Shown one piece after another: positions 15,443-23,929 of a DNA stretch of 64,000 bases. The stretch lies in the NCBI RefSeq assembly GCF_003201105.1, contig NZ_QICJ01000002.1, positions 310,001 to 374,000 on the forward strand, read 5' to 3'. The notes beneath the pieces are model-generated. The model did no database searches, was not told the DNA's origin, and saw nothing but the letters and a program-made list of their open reading frames with translations. How positions within the stretch are numbered: position 1 is the stretch's first letter; every line of letters starts with the position of its first letter. The stretch comes from Dyella sp. AtDHG13 (GTDB taxonomy: Bacteria > Pseudomonadota > Gammaproteobacteria > Xanthomonadales > Rhodanobacteraceae). The translations under genes and the position numbers were made by a program.

Positions 15443-16258
15443 ATGACCACGACCCGTCCGCTCAGCCTGGTCACCGGTGCTTCGGCCGGCATCGGCGCCG
15501 CCTTTGCCCGGGAACTTGCGGCCCGCGGCCATGATCTGGTGCTGACGGCGCGCCGCGTGGAGCGACTCGAGGCGCTGGCCCAGGAACTGCGCGAGCGCCA
15601 TCAGGCCACCGTCACTGTACTCCCGGCCGACCTAGCCGACCCTGCCGCCGTGGCGCAGCTGTGCGATGTGCTGGACGCACGTGGACTTAGGGTGGACTGG
15701 CTGATCAACAACGCCGGTTATGGCGTGCCAGGCACGTTCGATGCGGTGGACTGGCCAACGCACGAGGCCTTTATCCGGGTACTGATGACCGCGCCCGCCG
15801 AACTCGCGTGGCGCCTGCTGCCCGGCATGCAGGCGCGAGGCTATGGCCGCATCGTCAACGTCGCCTCGCTGGCGGGCCATGTTCCGGGCTCGGCCGGCCA
15901 CACGCTGTACGCGGCGAGCAAGGCGTACCTGATCAAGTTCTCGCAGTCGCTGGCGCTGGAAAACATGCATCGCGGTATTAACGTGTGTGCGCTCTGCCCC
16001 GGGTTCACGTGGTCGGAATTCCACGACGTTACCGGCACGCGCCAACTGATGAACAAGCTGCCCAAGTTCATGTGGCAGAGCGCGGAGGCGGTGGTGCGCG
16101 AGGGTTACGACGCCGTCGAGCGTGGCGACGTGGTGCACGTGACGGGCGGCGTGAACCGCTTCATCAAGGCGTTGATGAAACTGCTGCCGGATCGGCTGAC
16201 GCTTTGGTTATCGGCGAAGGAATCGAAGCGGTATCGGGATCTGGGCGGGTTGGCTTGA
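15443..16258 (+). CDS. short-chain dehydrogenase/reductase
   Basis: 271 residues. The Rossmann motif TGASAGIGAAFARELAARGH binds NAD(P), followed by the NNAGYG motif and the catalytic Ser...Tyr-x3-Lys (VNVASLAG; YAASKAYLIKFS). It is a classical SDR of the type often annotated as a YqjQ/DltE-like oxidoreductase; the substrate is unknown. AAGGAG stands nine bases before the ATG; an in-frame ATG at 15398 lacks one. A GC-rich hairpin lies between its end and the convergent oxygenase gene. Confidence 0.85.
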   Translation: MTTTRPLSLVTGASAGIGAAFARELAARGHDLVLTARRVERLEALAQELRERHQATVTVLPADLADPAAVAQLCDVLDARGLRVDWLINNAGYGVPGTFDAVDWPTHEAFIRVLMTAPAELAWRLLPGMQARGYGRIVNVASLAGHVPGSAGHTLYAASKAYLIKFSQSLALENMHRGINVCALCPGFTWSEFHDVTGTRQLMNKLPKFMWQSAEAVVREGYDAVERGDVVHVTGGVNRFIKALMKLLPDRLTLWLSAKESKRYRDLGGLA

Positions 16259-16283
16259 GCGGCTGTTGCAACGCTGTCGCGGG

Positions 16284-16325
16284 TTGCCCCCTCTCCCCAC
16301 CCCTCTCCCGCGAGGGGAGAGGGAG
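16284..16325. repeat. REP-like palindromic element, probable bidirectional terminator
   Basis: CCCCTCTCCCC and CCCTCTCCCGCGAGGGG followed by AGAGGG form a strong GC hairpin between two convergent genes. This CTCTCCC...GGGAGAG pattern is a frequent dispersed palindrome in Xanthomonadales intergenic regions (general knowledge). It probably ends both transcripts or protects their 3' ends. Confidence 0.55.
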
Positions 16326-16340
16326 TTAGGTGCCGCGGAG

Positions 16341-17276
16341 TTAGATCAGCTTGATTTCACGCAGGCGCTCGAGCAGGTACTCGTGCGAGGTGATGCTGGT
16401 GTTGTAGCGGCTCGGGTTGTCCGGCGTCACCGTCTGCGGCAGCGGATCGAGCACCACGTCCGGATTCGGATGCAGGAAGTACGGCACCGAATAGCGCGGC
16501 TTGCGCGCGTTCTCGTTCTGCGGGTTCACCACGCGATGCGAGGTGGACGGATACACATGGTTGGTCAGGCGCTGCAGCATGTCGCCGATGTTCACCACGA
16601 TGGCGTCACCCTCGGTGGTGATCGGCAGCCACTCGCCTTCGCGCGTGAGCACTTCCAGGCCTTCGGCGCTGGCGCCGACCAGCAGCGTGATGAAGTTGAT
16701 GTCCTCGTGCGCGCCGGCGCGCACATTCGGGATGTTGTCTTCGGTGATCGGCGGATAATGGATGGGACGCAGGATGGAATTGCCCTGGTCGATCTTGTCG
16801 TCGAAGAAATGCTCGGGCAGGTCGATGTGCAACGCCAGCGCGCGTAGCACGCGTGAGCCGAGCTGGTCGAGCGCCTCGAACAGGCCGTAGCCGTTCTTCT
16901 TGAAGTCCGCGACTTCGGTCGGCCAGATGTTGGGGGGCATCACGTCCGCGAACTTCGAATCACGCGAAATTTCGCGGCCGATGTGCCAGAACTCCTTGAG
17001 GTCGGCGTGCTTGCTGTCCTTGGCCGTTTCCACCTTGTACGGCGTATAGCCGCGCGCGCCACCGCTGCCGGGCACGTGGTACTTCATCTTGGTGTCGGTC
17101 GGCAGCGCGAAGAACTGCTGGAACGACTCGTACGCGCCGTCGATCAGCTCGCGCGGAATACCGTGCCCGCTGATGCAGCAGAAACCGTATTCGCGGTAGG
17201 CGTTGCCCAGCTCGGCAACGAAAGCGGCACGGTCCGTGTCGTAACGACGGATGTCGAGGGTTGGAACTTTCTTCAT
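16341..17276 (-). CDS. isopenicillin N synthase-like 2-oxoglutarate/Fe(II) oxygenase
   Basis: 311 residues. The N-terminal DIOX_N domain (VPTLDIRRYDTDRAAFVAEL; GFCCISGHGIP) is followed by the double-stranded beta-helix with iron ligands His-x-Asp (GAHEDINFITLL) and a distal His (STSHRVVNP). The co-substrate-binding Arg-x-Ser is in KPRYSVPYF. Members hydroxylate or cyclise diverse small molecules, and several bacterial ones are housekeeping genes of unknown substrate. The start at MKKVPTLDI was chosen over a longer frame to 17351. It is monocistronic and converges with the SDR gene. Confidence 0.85.
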   Translation of the reverse strand: MKKVPTLDIRRYDTDRAAFVAELGNAYREYGFCCISGHGIPRELIDGAYESFQQFFALPTDTKMKYHVPGSGGARGYTPYKVETAKDSKHADLKEFWHIGREISRDSKFADVMPPNIWPTEVADFKKNGYGLFEALDQLGSRVLRALALHIDLPEHFFDDKIDQGNSILRPIHYPPITEDNIPNVRAGAHEDINFITLLVGASAEGLEVLTREGEWLPITTEGDAIVVNIGDMLQRLTNHVYPSTSHRVVNPQNENARKPRYSVPYFLHPNPDVVLDPLPQTVTPDNPSRYNTSITSHEYLLERLREIKLI

Positions 17277-17424
17277 GGCTTGTCCACAGGTTGTGCGTGC
17301 GGTCCACTTGGAGTCTGCCCAACATCTCGAACAGACTCTTTCATCCGCCACCGCAGGGGCGGGGCACGTCGGGCCAATCCTTGGCGACCTGGGTGGGATG
17401 CGAATCCCCGAACTTCTTACAGGC

Positions 17425-18777
17425 TCACGAACGTTCTGCGGCGGATTTTACGACACCGGCCAGCCTTTCGGCCAACTGCCGCACTTCCCCCTCGTCGGCC
17501 GCCTCCACCGTCACGCGGACCAGTGGCTCGGTGCCCGAGGCGCGCAGTACCACGCGCCCGCGGCCGGACAGCGCGCGCTCGGTTTCCGCCAACGCCTCGC
17601 GCACCGGATCGCTGTGCAGTGCCTCGCGGGCGCCGTCCGCGCGAACGTTGATCATGATCTGCGGCATCTTGCTCAGGCCCCGGCGCGCTTCCGCCAGGTC
17701 GGTGCCGGCATAGGCCAGCGCTTCCAGCACGGCCAGCGCCGAAACGATGCCATCGCCCGTGGTGGCGCGGTCCAGGCACAGGATGTGTCCGGAGGTCTCG
17801 CCGCCCAGGTTGCCGCCGTGCTCCTTGAGCTGCTGCAGCACGTAGCGGTCGCCCACGTTGGCGCGGATCAGCTGCACGTCGTGCTGGGCCAGCGCCAGCT
17901 GCAGGCCGTAGTTGCTCATCAGCGTGCCGACCACCGGGCCCAGCAGCAGGCCCTGGGCATGCCATGCGTTGGCCAGCACGAAAAGAATGTCGTCACCGTC
18001 CGCCAGCTTACCTTCGCGGTCGACCAGCTGCACGCGGTCGCCGTCGCCATCGAAGGCAATGCCGAGGTCCGCGCCCTGCTCCACCACCGCGCGCTCCAGC
18101 GCCTGCGGATGGGTGGAGCCCACGTCGCGGTTGATGTTGAAGCCGTCGGGCCGGTCGCCGATGGTGCTCACCACCGCGCCGAGTTCGGAGAACACCTTGG
18201 GCGCCACCTGGTAGGTCGCGCCATTGGCGCAGTCCAGCACGATGCGCAGGCCGCGCAGGCTGAAATCCTCCGACACGGTGGACTTGCAGAACTCCGCGTA
18301 GCGCGTCACGGCGTCCGCGATGCGGGTGGCCTTGCCGAGCTGTTCGGACGGAACCGTGGTGAACTCCAGTTCCAGCTCTTCCTCGATGGCGTGCTCCACC
18401 TCGTCGGAGAGTTTTTCGCCGTTGGCCGAGAAGAACTTGATGCCGTTGTCGTGATGCGGGTTGTGCGAAGCGCTGATCACGATGCCCGCATCCGCGCGCA
18501 GCGAGCGCGTGAGAAAGGCCACGCCCGGCGTCGGCATCGGACCGAGCAGGGACACGTCCGCGCCGGCGGCGACCAGGCCGGCTTCCAGGGCGGACTCGAA
18601 CATGTAGCCGGACACGCGGGTGTCCTTGCCGATCAGCACCTTCGGCCGCGCGCGCCCGTGGCGGGCCAGCACCACGCCCACGGCGCGGCCCAGGCGCAGC
18701 ATGAAGTCCGCGCTGATCGGCCACTGGCCCACCAGACCGCGAATGCCGTCGGTTCCAAAGTATTTCCGTTGCGTCAT
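17425..18777 (-). CDS. glmM: phosphoglucosamine mutase
   Basis: 450 residues starting [20 protein letters not shown]. The phosphoserine loop [19 protein letters not shown], the metal loop [12 protein letters not shown] and the C-terminal phosphate-binding [14 protein letters not shown] are all present. It converts glucosamine-6-phosphate to glucosamine-1-phosphate for UDP-GlcNAc, peptidoglycan and LPS synthesis. It follows folP on the same strand, the widespread folP-glmM order, with a 57-base gap. Family length is normal. Confidence 0.97.
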   Translation of the reverse strand: MTQRKYFGTDGIRGLVGQWPISADFMLRLGRAVGVVLARHGRARPKVLIGKDTRVSGYMFESALEAGLVAAGADVSLLGPMPTPGVAFLTRSLRADAGIVISASHNPHHDNGIKFFSANGEKLSDEVEHAIEEELELEFTTVPSEQLGKATRIADAVTRYAEFCKSTVSEDFSLRGLRIVLDCANGATYQVAPKVFSELGAVVSTIGDRPDGFNINRDVGSTHPQALERAVVEQGADLGIAFDGDGDRVQLVDREGKLADGDDILFVLANAWHAQGLLLGPVVGTLMSNYGLQLALAQHDVQLIRANVGDRYVLQQLKEHGGNLGGETSGHILCLDRATTGDGIVSALAVLEALAYAGTDLAEARRGLSKMPQIMINVRADGAREALHSDPVREALAETERALSGRGRVVLRASGTEPLVRVTVEAADEGEVRQLAERLAGVVKSAAERS

Positions 18778-18834
18778 GGCACTGCTCCTGCCGGCGTCGG
18801 CGCGTTGCGGCGCCAGACGTCCTGTTCTGTTGGG

Positions 18835-19743
18835 TTATTCGTCATCCGGCCAACGCGGCATGGAAGGCTTGTCGTCACGGCGCGCCGGCGTGTCGCCGGC
18901 CTGCACGGCATGCCAGACCGCGAGCGCGTCGACCGTAGCCGCCACATCATGAACGCGCACCATCCGCGCGCCACGCTGCACGGCGATGACCGCCGCCGCC
19001 ACGGACCCGGCCATGCGCTCGCCCGGCGCCTGCCGCCCGGTGATCGCGCCGATCATGGATTTTCTCGACATGCCCACGTAGACGCCGCTGCCGAGATTCG
19101 CGAAGCGTTCCAGGGCGCGCAGCAGGGCGAGGTTGTGTTCCAGGTTCTTGCCGAAGCCGAAGCCGGGATCGACCATCACCTTGCGGCGATCGATGCCGGC
19201 CAGCTCGCAGGCGAACAGGCGATCGGTTAGGAAACGGTGCACGTCGCCCACCACGTCGTCGTAGTGGGGATCGTCCTGCATGCTGCGCGGTTCGCCGAGC
19301 ATATGCATCAGGCACACCGGCACGCCCAGTTCGGCGGCCGCGTCGATGGCGCCTTCGCGGCGCAGGGCGTAGACGTCGTTGATCATGCCCGCGCCCGCCG
19401 CCACCGCGGCGCGCATCACTTCCGGCTTCGAGGTGTCGATGGCGAGCGGCACCTTGGTGCGCGCCGCGAGCTGTTCGAGCACGGGCACCACGCGGCGCAG
19501 TTCTTCGTCGACAGTGACATCGTCGGCGCCGGGGCGCGTCGATTCGCCGCCGATGTCCAGCATGTCCGCGCCCTCGTCCACCATGCGCAGGCCATGCGCC
19601 ACGGCGTCGTCCAGCGAGGCGTAGCTGCCGCCATCGGAAAACGAATCGGGCGTGACGTTGAGAATGCCCACCACGCGCGGCCGGTCGAGCTTGAGCGGCC
19701 GGCCGTTGCAGTCGAGCACGGGAGCGAACAGATCGAGGGACAT
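18835..19743 (-). CDS. folP: dihydropteroate synthase
   Basis: 302 residues. Motifs: GILNVTPDSFSDGGSY, DIGGESTRPGADDVT, MINDVYALR, KVMVDPGFGFGKNLEHN and the final RVHDVAATVDALAV. It condenses p-aminobenzoate with dihydropterin pyrophosphate in folate synthesis and is the sulfonamide target. It lies between orn (21 bases upstream) and glmM on the minus strand, probably one operon. Several long antisense frames across it are coding shadows. Confidence 0.96.
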   Translation of the reverse strand: MSLDLFAPVLDCNGRPLKLDRPRVVGILNVTPDSFSDGGSYASLDDAVAHGLRMVDEGADMLDIGGESTRPGADDVTVDEELRRVVPVLEQLAARTKVPLAIDTSKPEVMRAAVAAGAGMINDVYALRREGAIDAAAELGVPVCLMHMLGEPRSMQDDPHYDDVVGDVHRFLTDRLFACELAGIDRRKVMVDPGFGFGKNLEHNLALLRALERFANLGSGVYVGMSRKSMIGAITGRQAPGERMAGSVAAAVIAVQRGARMVRVHDVAATVDALAVWHAVQAGDTPARRDDKPSMPRWPDDE

Positions 19744-19764
19744 GATGACTCCCGTGGATAGACG

Positions 19765-20325
19765 TCAGGACTCGCCGCCCAGCGGCCCCATGAAGCGGCG
19801 GTAGTAGCGCAGTTCCTCGATGGAATCGCGGATGTCCGACAGCGCGGTGTGTGCGGACTCCTTGGCGAAACCCTTGCCGATGGCCGGCGCCCACCGGCGC
19901 GCCAGCTCCTTGAGCGTGGACACGTCGAGGTTGCGGTAGTGGAAATAGCGCTCCAGCCGCGGCATCTGCCGATGCAGGAAGCGGCGATCCTGGCAGATCG
20001 AGTTGCCGCACATGGGCGACTTGCCACTGGGCACCCACGCCTTGAGGAAATCGAGCGTGGCCTGTTCCGCCACGGCGTGATCGTCATTGGACGCGACCAC
20101 CTGATCCCACAGGCCGGAGCGGCGGTGCTGGTTGCGGTTCCACGCGTCCATGGATTCCAGCCGGTCCAGCGGGTGGCGGATCGCGAACACCGGGCCCTCG
20201 GCCAGAATGCGAAGGTCTTTGTCGGTGACGATGGTGGCGATCTCGAGGATGGAGTCGTTGTCCGTGTCGAGACCGGTCATTTCCAGATCGATCCAGATCA
20301 GGTTGTCTTCGTTCGCTTGGCTCAT
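19765..20325 (-). CDS. orn: oligoribonuclease
   Basis: 186 residues. A DEDDh exonuclease: [12 protein letters not shown] with the first Asp and Glu, [15 protein letters not shown] with Asp, and [17 protein letters not shown] with the His and last Asp. It degrades 2-5 nucleotide RNAs, including the pGpG product of c-di-GMP breakdown, and is usually essential in gammaproteobacteria. Length is typical. It diverges from sbcB, another DEDD nuclease, across a 114-base promoter region. Confidence 0.96.
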   Translation of the reverse strand: MSQANEDNLIWIDLEMTGLDTDNDSILEIATIVTDKDLRILAEGPVFAIRHPLDRLESMDAWNRNQHRRSGLWDQVVASNDDHAVAEQATLDFLKAWVPSGKSPMCGNSICQDRRFLHRQMPRLERYFHYRNLDVSTLKELARRWAPAIGKGFAKESAHTALSDIRDSIEELRYYRRFMGPLGGES

Positions 20326-20439
20326 GCGCCCTCCTGGACGCGAAGTCTAGCAGCAGCGCAGCGGCCGGGCCCCGGATTCCGGCTTCGCGTGATGCCGGAC
20401 GACGTGGAGCATGCCGCAGGGCCATGCGATGATCGCGGC

Positions 20440-21888
20440 ATGCAGACCTTTTTCTGGCACGACTACGAGACCTTCGGCGCCGATCCGTGGCGCGACCGGC
20501 CGGTGCAGTTCGCCGGCATTCGCACCACCATGGACCTGGAGATCGTGGGCGAGCCGGTGATGTTCTTCGGCAAGCCCCCAAGGGAAATGCCGCCGCACCC
20601 GGAGGCCTGCCTGATCACCGGCATCACGCCGCAACAGGCCGAGCGCGAAGGCTGCCTGGAGGCGGATTTCGCCGCCCGCGTGCATGAGCAGCTGGCCCAG
20701 CCGGGCACCTGCGGGGTGGGTTACAACTCGCTGCGCTTCGACGACGAAGTCAGCCGCCAGCTGTTCTACCGCAACATGTTCGAGCCCTATGGCCGCGAAT
20801 GGGAAAGCGGCAATTCGCGCTGGGATCTGATCGACCTAGTGCGCATGTGCCAGGCGCTTCGCCCCGAAGGCATCGAATGGCCCAAGCGCGAAGACGGCAC
20901 GCCCAGTTTCAAGCTGGAGCACCTGGCCGCGGCGAATCACCTGAAGCAGGAGCGCGCGCACGATGCGCTGTCCGACGTGTATGCGCTGATCGACCTGGCC
21001 CGCCTGATCCGCGTGCGCCAGCCGCGCCTGTGGGATTGGCATTTCAATCTGCGCAAGAAGCAGCGCGTGTTCGAAATGCTCGACGTGGTGGCCATGACGC
21101 CGGTGGTGCACGTGTCCTCCCGCTATCCGGCCAGCCGCCATCGCCTGACCGTGATCGCGCCGTTGGCGGCGCATCCGAGCCGGCCGGCCGAGATCATCGT
21201 GTACGACCTGGCGAGTGATCCTTCCGATCTGCTGGCGCTGGACGAAGACGAGATCGCCGACCGCATCTTCACGCCGCGCGCCGACCTGCCCGAGGGCGTG
21301 GAACGGATTCCCCTGCGCACTGTGCGCGCCAATCGCGCACCGGCGCTTGCGCCGCTTTCCACCTTGAAAGGCGTGGACCTCGACCGCCTGCAGATAAACC
21401 TAGAGCGCATGCAGGCGCATCGCGACATGCTCGCCTCCGCCGACGGGTTGGCGGCCAAGCTGCGCCGCGTGTTCCAGCGCGCCGCCGACCTGCCGCCGCC
21501 CGCCGACCCGGAGCTGGCCCTGTACGGTGGCTTCCTGCCCGATGCGGACAAGCGCCTGCTAGCGGATATCCGCGCGACGCCGCCGGAACAACTGGGCCAG
21601 CGCAGTTTCCCCTTCCGCGACCCGCGTTATCCGGAACTGCTGTTCCGCTACCGCGCGCGCAACTGGCCCGAAACCCTCAGCCTGGACGAGCAGGCCCGCT
21701 GGCAAGCCTTCTGCCGCGACCGCCTGACCCGCCCCACGCCGCTGACCAACCTCACCCTCGACGACTACTTCGCCCGCATCGCCGAGCTGCGTGGCGACGA
21801 CCTGCCCCAGGAAAAGCTCGCCGTCCTCGACCATCTGCAAGCCTGGGGCGAGATGCTTGCCGCCGACATTGCCCCTCTTACCGCCTGA
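20440..21888 (+). CDS. sbcB: exodeoxyribonuclease I
   Basis: 482 residues from the ATG of MQTFFWHDYETFGADPWRD. The DEDDh exonuclease core (HDYETFG; YNSLRFDDE; RAHDALSDVYALIDLA) is followed by the SH3-like and C-terminal domains of ExoI (SRYPASRHRL; LDDYFARIAELR). It degrades single-stranded DNA 3' to 5' and works in recombination and mismatch repair. The frame is open far upstream, but the family N-terminus fixes the start. It is followed 10 bases later by the DUF2461 gene. Confidence 0.95.
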   Translation: MQTFFWHDYETFGADPWRDRPVQFAGIRTTMDLEIVGEPVMFFGKPPREMPPHPEACLITGITPQQAEREGCLEADFAARVHEQLAQPGTCGVGYNSLRFDDEVSRQLFYRNMFEPYGREWESGNSRWDLIDLVRMCQALRPEGIEWPKREDGTPSFKLEHLAAANHLKQERAHDALSDVYALIDLARLIRVRQPRLWDWHFNLRKKQRVFEMLDVVAMTPVVHVSSRYPASRHRLTVIAPLAAHPSRPAEIIVYDLASDPSDLLALDEDEIADRIFTPRADLPEGVERIPLRTVRANRAPALAPLSTLKGVDLDRLQINLERMQAHRDMLASADGLAAKLRRVFQRAADLPPPADPELALYGGFLPDADKRLLADIRATPPEQLGQRSFPFRDPRYPELLFRYRARNWPETLSLDEQARWQAFCRDRLTRPTPLTNLTLDDYFARIAELRGDDLPQEKLAVLDHLQAWGEMLAADIAPLTA

Positions 21889-21898
21889 CCGACGACCC

Positions 21899-22585
21899 AT
21901 GGCCAAGACCTATTTCACCCCTGCCACGTTCCGTTTCCTTCGCTCGCTGGCCCGCAACAACAACCGCGAGTGGTTCCATGAACACAAGGACGCGTATGAA
22001 AGGGATGTGCGCGAACCCTTTCTCGCACTCATCGGCGACCTGCAGGCGCCACTGTCCAAGATCAGCACGCACTACCGCGCCGATCCGCGCAAGGTCGGCG
22101 GCTCGTTGTTCCGTATCCATCGCGATACGCGTTTCTCCAACGACAAGCAGCCCTACAAACCCTGGCAAGGTGCGCGCTTCTATCACGAGCGCCGCAACGA
22201 AGTGCATGCGCCATCGTTCTACATGCATATCCAGCCCGGCGACAATTTCGCTGGCGGCGGCATGTGGCATCCGGAGTCGGATGCGTTGAAGAAGATCCGT
22301 GAGTTCCTTGCCGATAATCCGGAAGCCTGGAAGCGCGCCACGCGCAGCAAGGCGTTCCGCGATCACTTCGAGTTCTGGGGCGAGTCGCTGAGTCGGCCGC
22401 CGCGTGGCTACGACGCGAACCACGAACTGATCGACGACCTGAAGCGCAAGGATTTCGCCTGCGGCGCGGGTTTCGACGAGAAGCTGGCCTGCTCCAGCGA
22501 GTTGCTGCCGTGGCTGGTGGATACCTACAAGCGCGTGGCGCCGATGATTGACTATTTGTGCGCGTCGCAGGAATTGGATTTCTGA
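21899..22585 (+). CDS. DUF2461 family protein (TIGR02453)
   Basis: 228 residues from MAKTYFTPATFRFLRSLARN. The motifs NNNREWFHEHKDAYERDVREP, RDTRFSNDKQPYKPWQGARF and GGGMWHPESDALKKIR are diagnostic of this widespread family of unknown function. It is probably cotranscribed with sbcB, whose stop lies 10 bases upstream. No membrane segments. Biochemical role unknown. Confidence 0.85.
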   Translation: MAKTYFTPATFRFLRSLARNNNREWFHEHKDAYERDVREPFLALIGDLQAPLSKISTHYRADPRKVGGSLFRIHRDTRFSNDKQPYKPWQGARFYHERRNEVHAPSFYMHIQPGDNFAGGGMWHPESDALKKIREFLADNPEAWKRATRSKAFRDHFEFWGESLSRPPRGYDANHELIDDLKRKDFACGAGFDEKLACSSELLPWLVDTYKRVAPMIDYLCASQELDF

Positions 22586-22608
22586 CGGACGCCGCAGCTT
22601 TTCCTGCT

Positions 22609-22735
22609 CGTCATCCCGGCGCAGGCCGGGATCCAGTAACTGCATGGATAGATCTTCGCCAAGAGGCAACTGCCTTTAGCCAACGCGATAACCGACAGCT
22701 GTCGCTACTGGATCCCGGCCTGCGCCGGGATGACG
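22609..22735. repeat. 30-bp perfect inverted repeat (dispersed palindromic element)
   Basis: The arms at 22609-22638 and 22706-22735 are exact reverse complements and each is itself partly palindromic (CCCGGCGCAGGCCGGGATCC). The 67-base spacer shows no gene. A related, degenerate copy lies at 26854-26928. Such CGTCATCCCGGC...GGATCCAG elements are dispersed in Xanthomonadales genomes. It separates the convergent DUF2461 and LysR genes and may also serve as terminator. Confidence 0.75.
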
Positions 22736-22796
22736 GCCTGGATATTGAGGCCGGTTATCTGTGCTGCCCGCCGGTGGCTGACGGCAGCCACTCCGC

Positions 22797-23708
22797 TCAA
22801 CACGCCTCATCCGCCAGCTTTAGCCCCGGCCTTTGCTTCGCCAGCTTGCGCAGCAACACCGCGAAATTCTGCAAGTCCGCGTGCCACGGCGAGGCCTCGC
22901 GCCAATACAGCGCGATCTCGCGCCCAGGCGCCTGCCCCTTGAGCTTGGCCAGCACGACATTGGGCATGGAGGCGAGTCGGTCGTGGGCCAGCGCCGGCAC
23001 GAGCGCATAGCCTCCGCGCAGTTCCACCAGCGCGGCCAGGCTCTCCAGGCTTACGTCCTGCACGTGGCCGCCGCCGAGCACGTCTTCGCAGTGGCTTTCA
23101 GTCATGAGCGTGGCGTCGCTGGCTTCCAGTTGCTCCAGCGCCACCGTGCGCTTGCCGGCGAGCGCGTGGTCCGCCCGGAACATTACTTCCCAGGGCTCGA
23201 AGAACAGGGGACGCATCGCCACGCCGCTCACCGGCGGCACGCGCGGTGCGAGCACGGCGTCGAGCTCGCCTTCGTTCAGGCGACGCAGCAAGCCGCGCGG
23301 CTTGCCTTCGGACAGGCTGAGGCGCGTGCCGGGGAAATGCTGCGGAAACGGTCCGATCAGATGCGGCAGCAGGTAAGGCCCCAGCGATGCCGGCACACCC
23401 AGGCGCAGCTCGCCGCCAAAGGCGACCTCGCCCGCGCGCGCCACCTGCTGCAGATGCTCGGCGGCCGCCAGCACGGCGTCGATCTGCTCCAGCAAGCGTT
23501 GCCCACCCGCCGTGGGTACGATGCGGCGGCCACCACGCTCGAACAGCGGCGCACCCAGCGCCTGCTCCACTTTCTGCACCTGATGCGAGAGGCCCGACGG
23601 GCTGATGTGCATGGCCCGCGCGGCGCTGTTGAAGCTGCCGTGGCGACGCACCGCCTGCACCAGCATGAGGTCGCGGATCGAGACTACCGATAGGTGGGAG
23701 GAGATCAT
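22797..23708 (-). CDS. LysR-family transcriptional regulator
   Basis: 303 residues. The winged helix-turn-helix lies at about 9-68 (FNSAARAMHISPSGLSHQVQ) and the two-lobed effector domain from about 95 (GELRLGVPASLGPYLLPHLI). It resembles OxyR-like regulators in layout, but only one Cys (near SHCEDVL) is visible in the usual redox region, so peroxide sensing is not supported. Neither possible ATG (23708 or 23747) has a good ribosome site; I chose the one with standard LysR spacing. It lies downstream of acnB on the same strand, separated by a terminator. Confidence 0.85.
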   Translation of the reverse strand: MISSHLSVVSIRDLMLVQAVRRHGSFNSAARAMHISPSGLSHQVQKVEQALGAPLFERGGRRIVPTAGGQRLLEQIDAVLAAAEHLQQVARAGEVAFGGELRLGVPASLGPYLLPHLIGPFPQHFPGTRLSLSEGKPRGLLRRLNEGELDAVLAPRVPPVSGVAMRPLFFEPWEVMFRADHALAGKRTVALEQLEASDATLMTESHCEDVLGGGHVQDVSLESLAALVELRGGYALVPALAHDRLASMPNVVLAKLKGQAPGREIALYWREASPWHADLQNFAVLLRKLAKQRPGLKLADEAC

Positions 23709-23756
23709 CCGCTGGGTGCTGGCGTGGCTGTTGACGCCGGGAAGCATAAACGAGCA

Positions 23757-23929
23757 GGAGTGAGTTGAGAGAAGTGAGTAGTGAGAGAAGAGCGTGCAGC
23801 CCGCGAAGCCCGACGCGGACAGCTACCCTGAAAACAGAAAAGCCCGGCGGGTAGCCGGGCTTTTGCTGGGGTCCGAAGCGAGAGGGTGATCCCTCTCACT
23901 TCTCACTCCTCTTCACTCACTTCTCGCTC
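23757..23929. repeat. acnB-distal GAGTGAG repeat pair around a terminator
   Basis: A purine-rich repeat of GAGTGAGT/GAAGAGGAGTGAG type begins directly after the acnB stop (minus strand, 23929 downwards to about 23890). An inverted, imperfect copy lies at 23757-23792. The terminator at 23838-23864 sits between them. The acnB-side copy is nearly identical over about 40 bases to the sequence directly after the fadD stop at 32076. Function unknown. Confidence 0.7.
23838..23864 (-). terminator. intrinsic terminator after acnB
   Basis: Stem GCCCGGC/GCCGGGC with loop GGGTA, flanked by AAAA and TTTT, so it can act in both directions. It ends the acnB transcript before the LysR gene. Confidence 0.8.

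Noticed and set aside
20084-20581. Gene upstream of orn on the minus strand
   Set aside because: Arg/Pro-rich frame overlapping orn and sbcB starts; no ribosome site and no domain.
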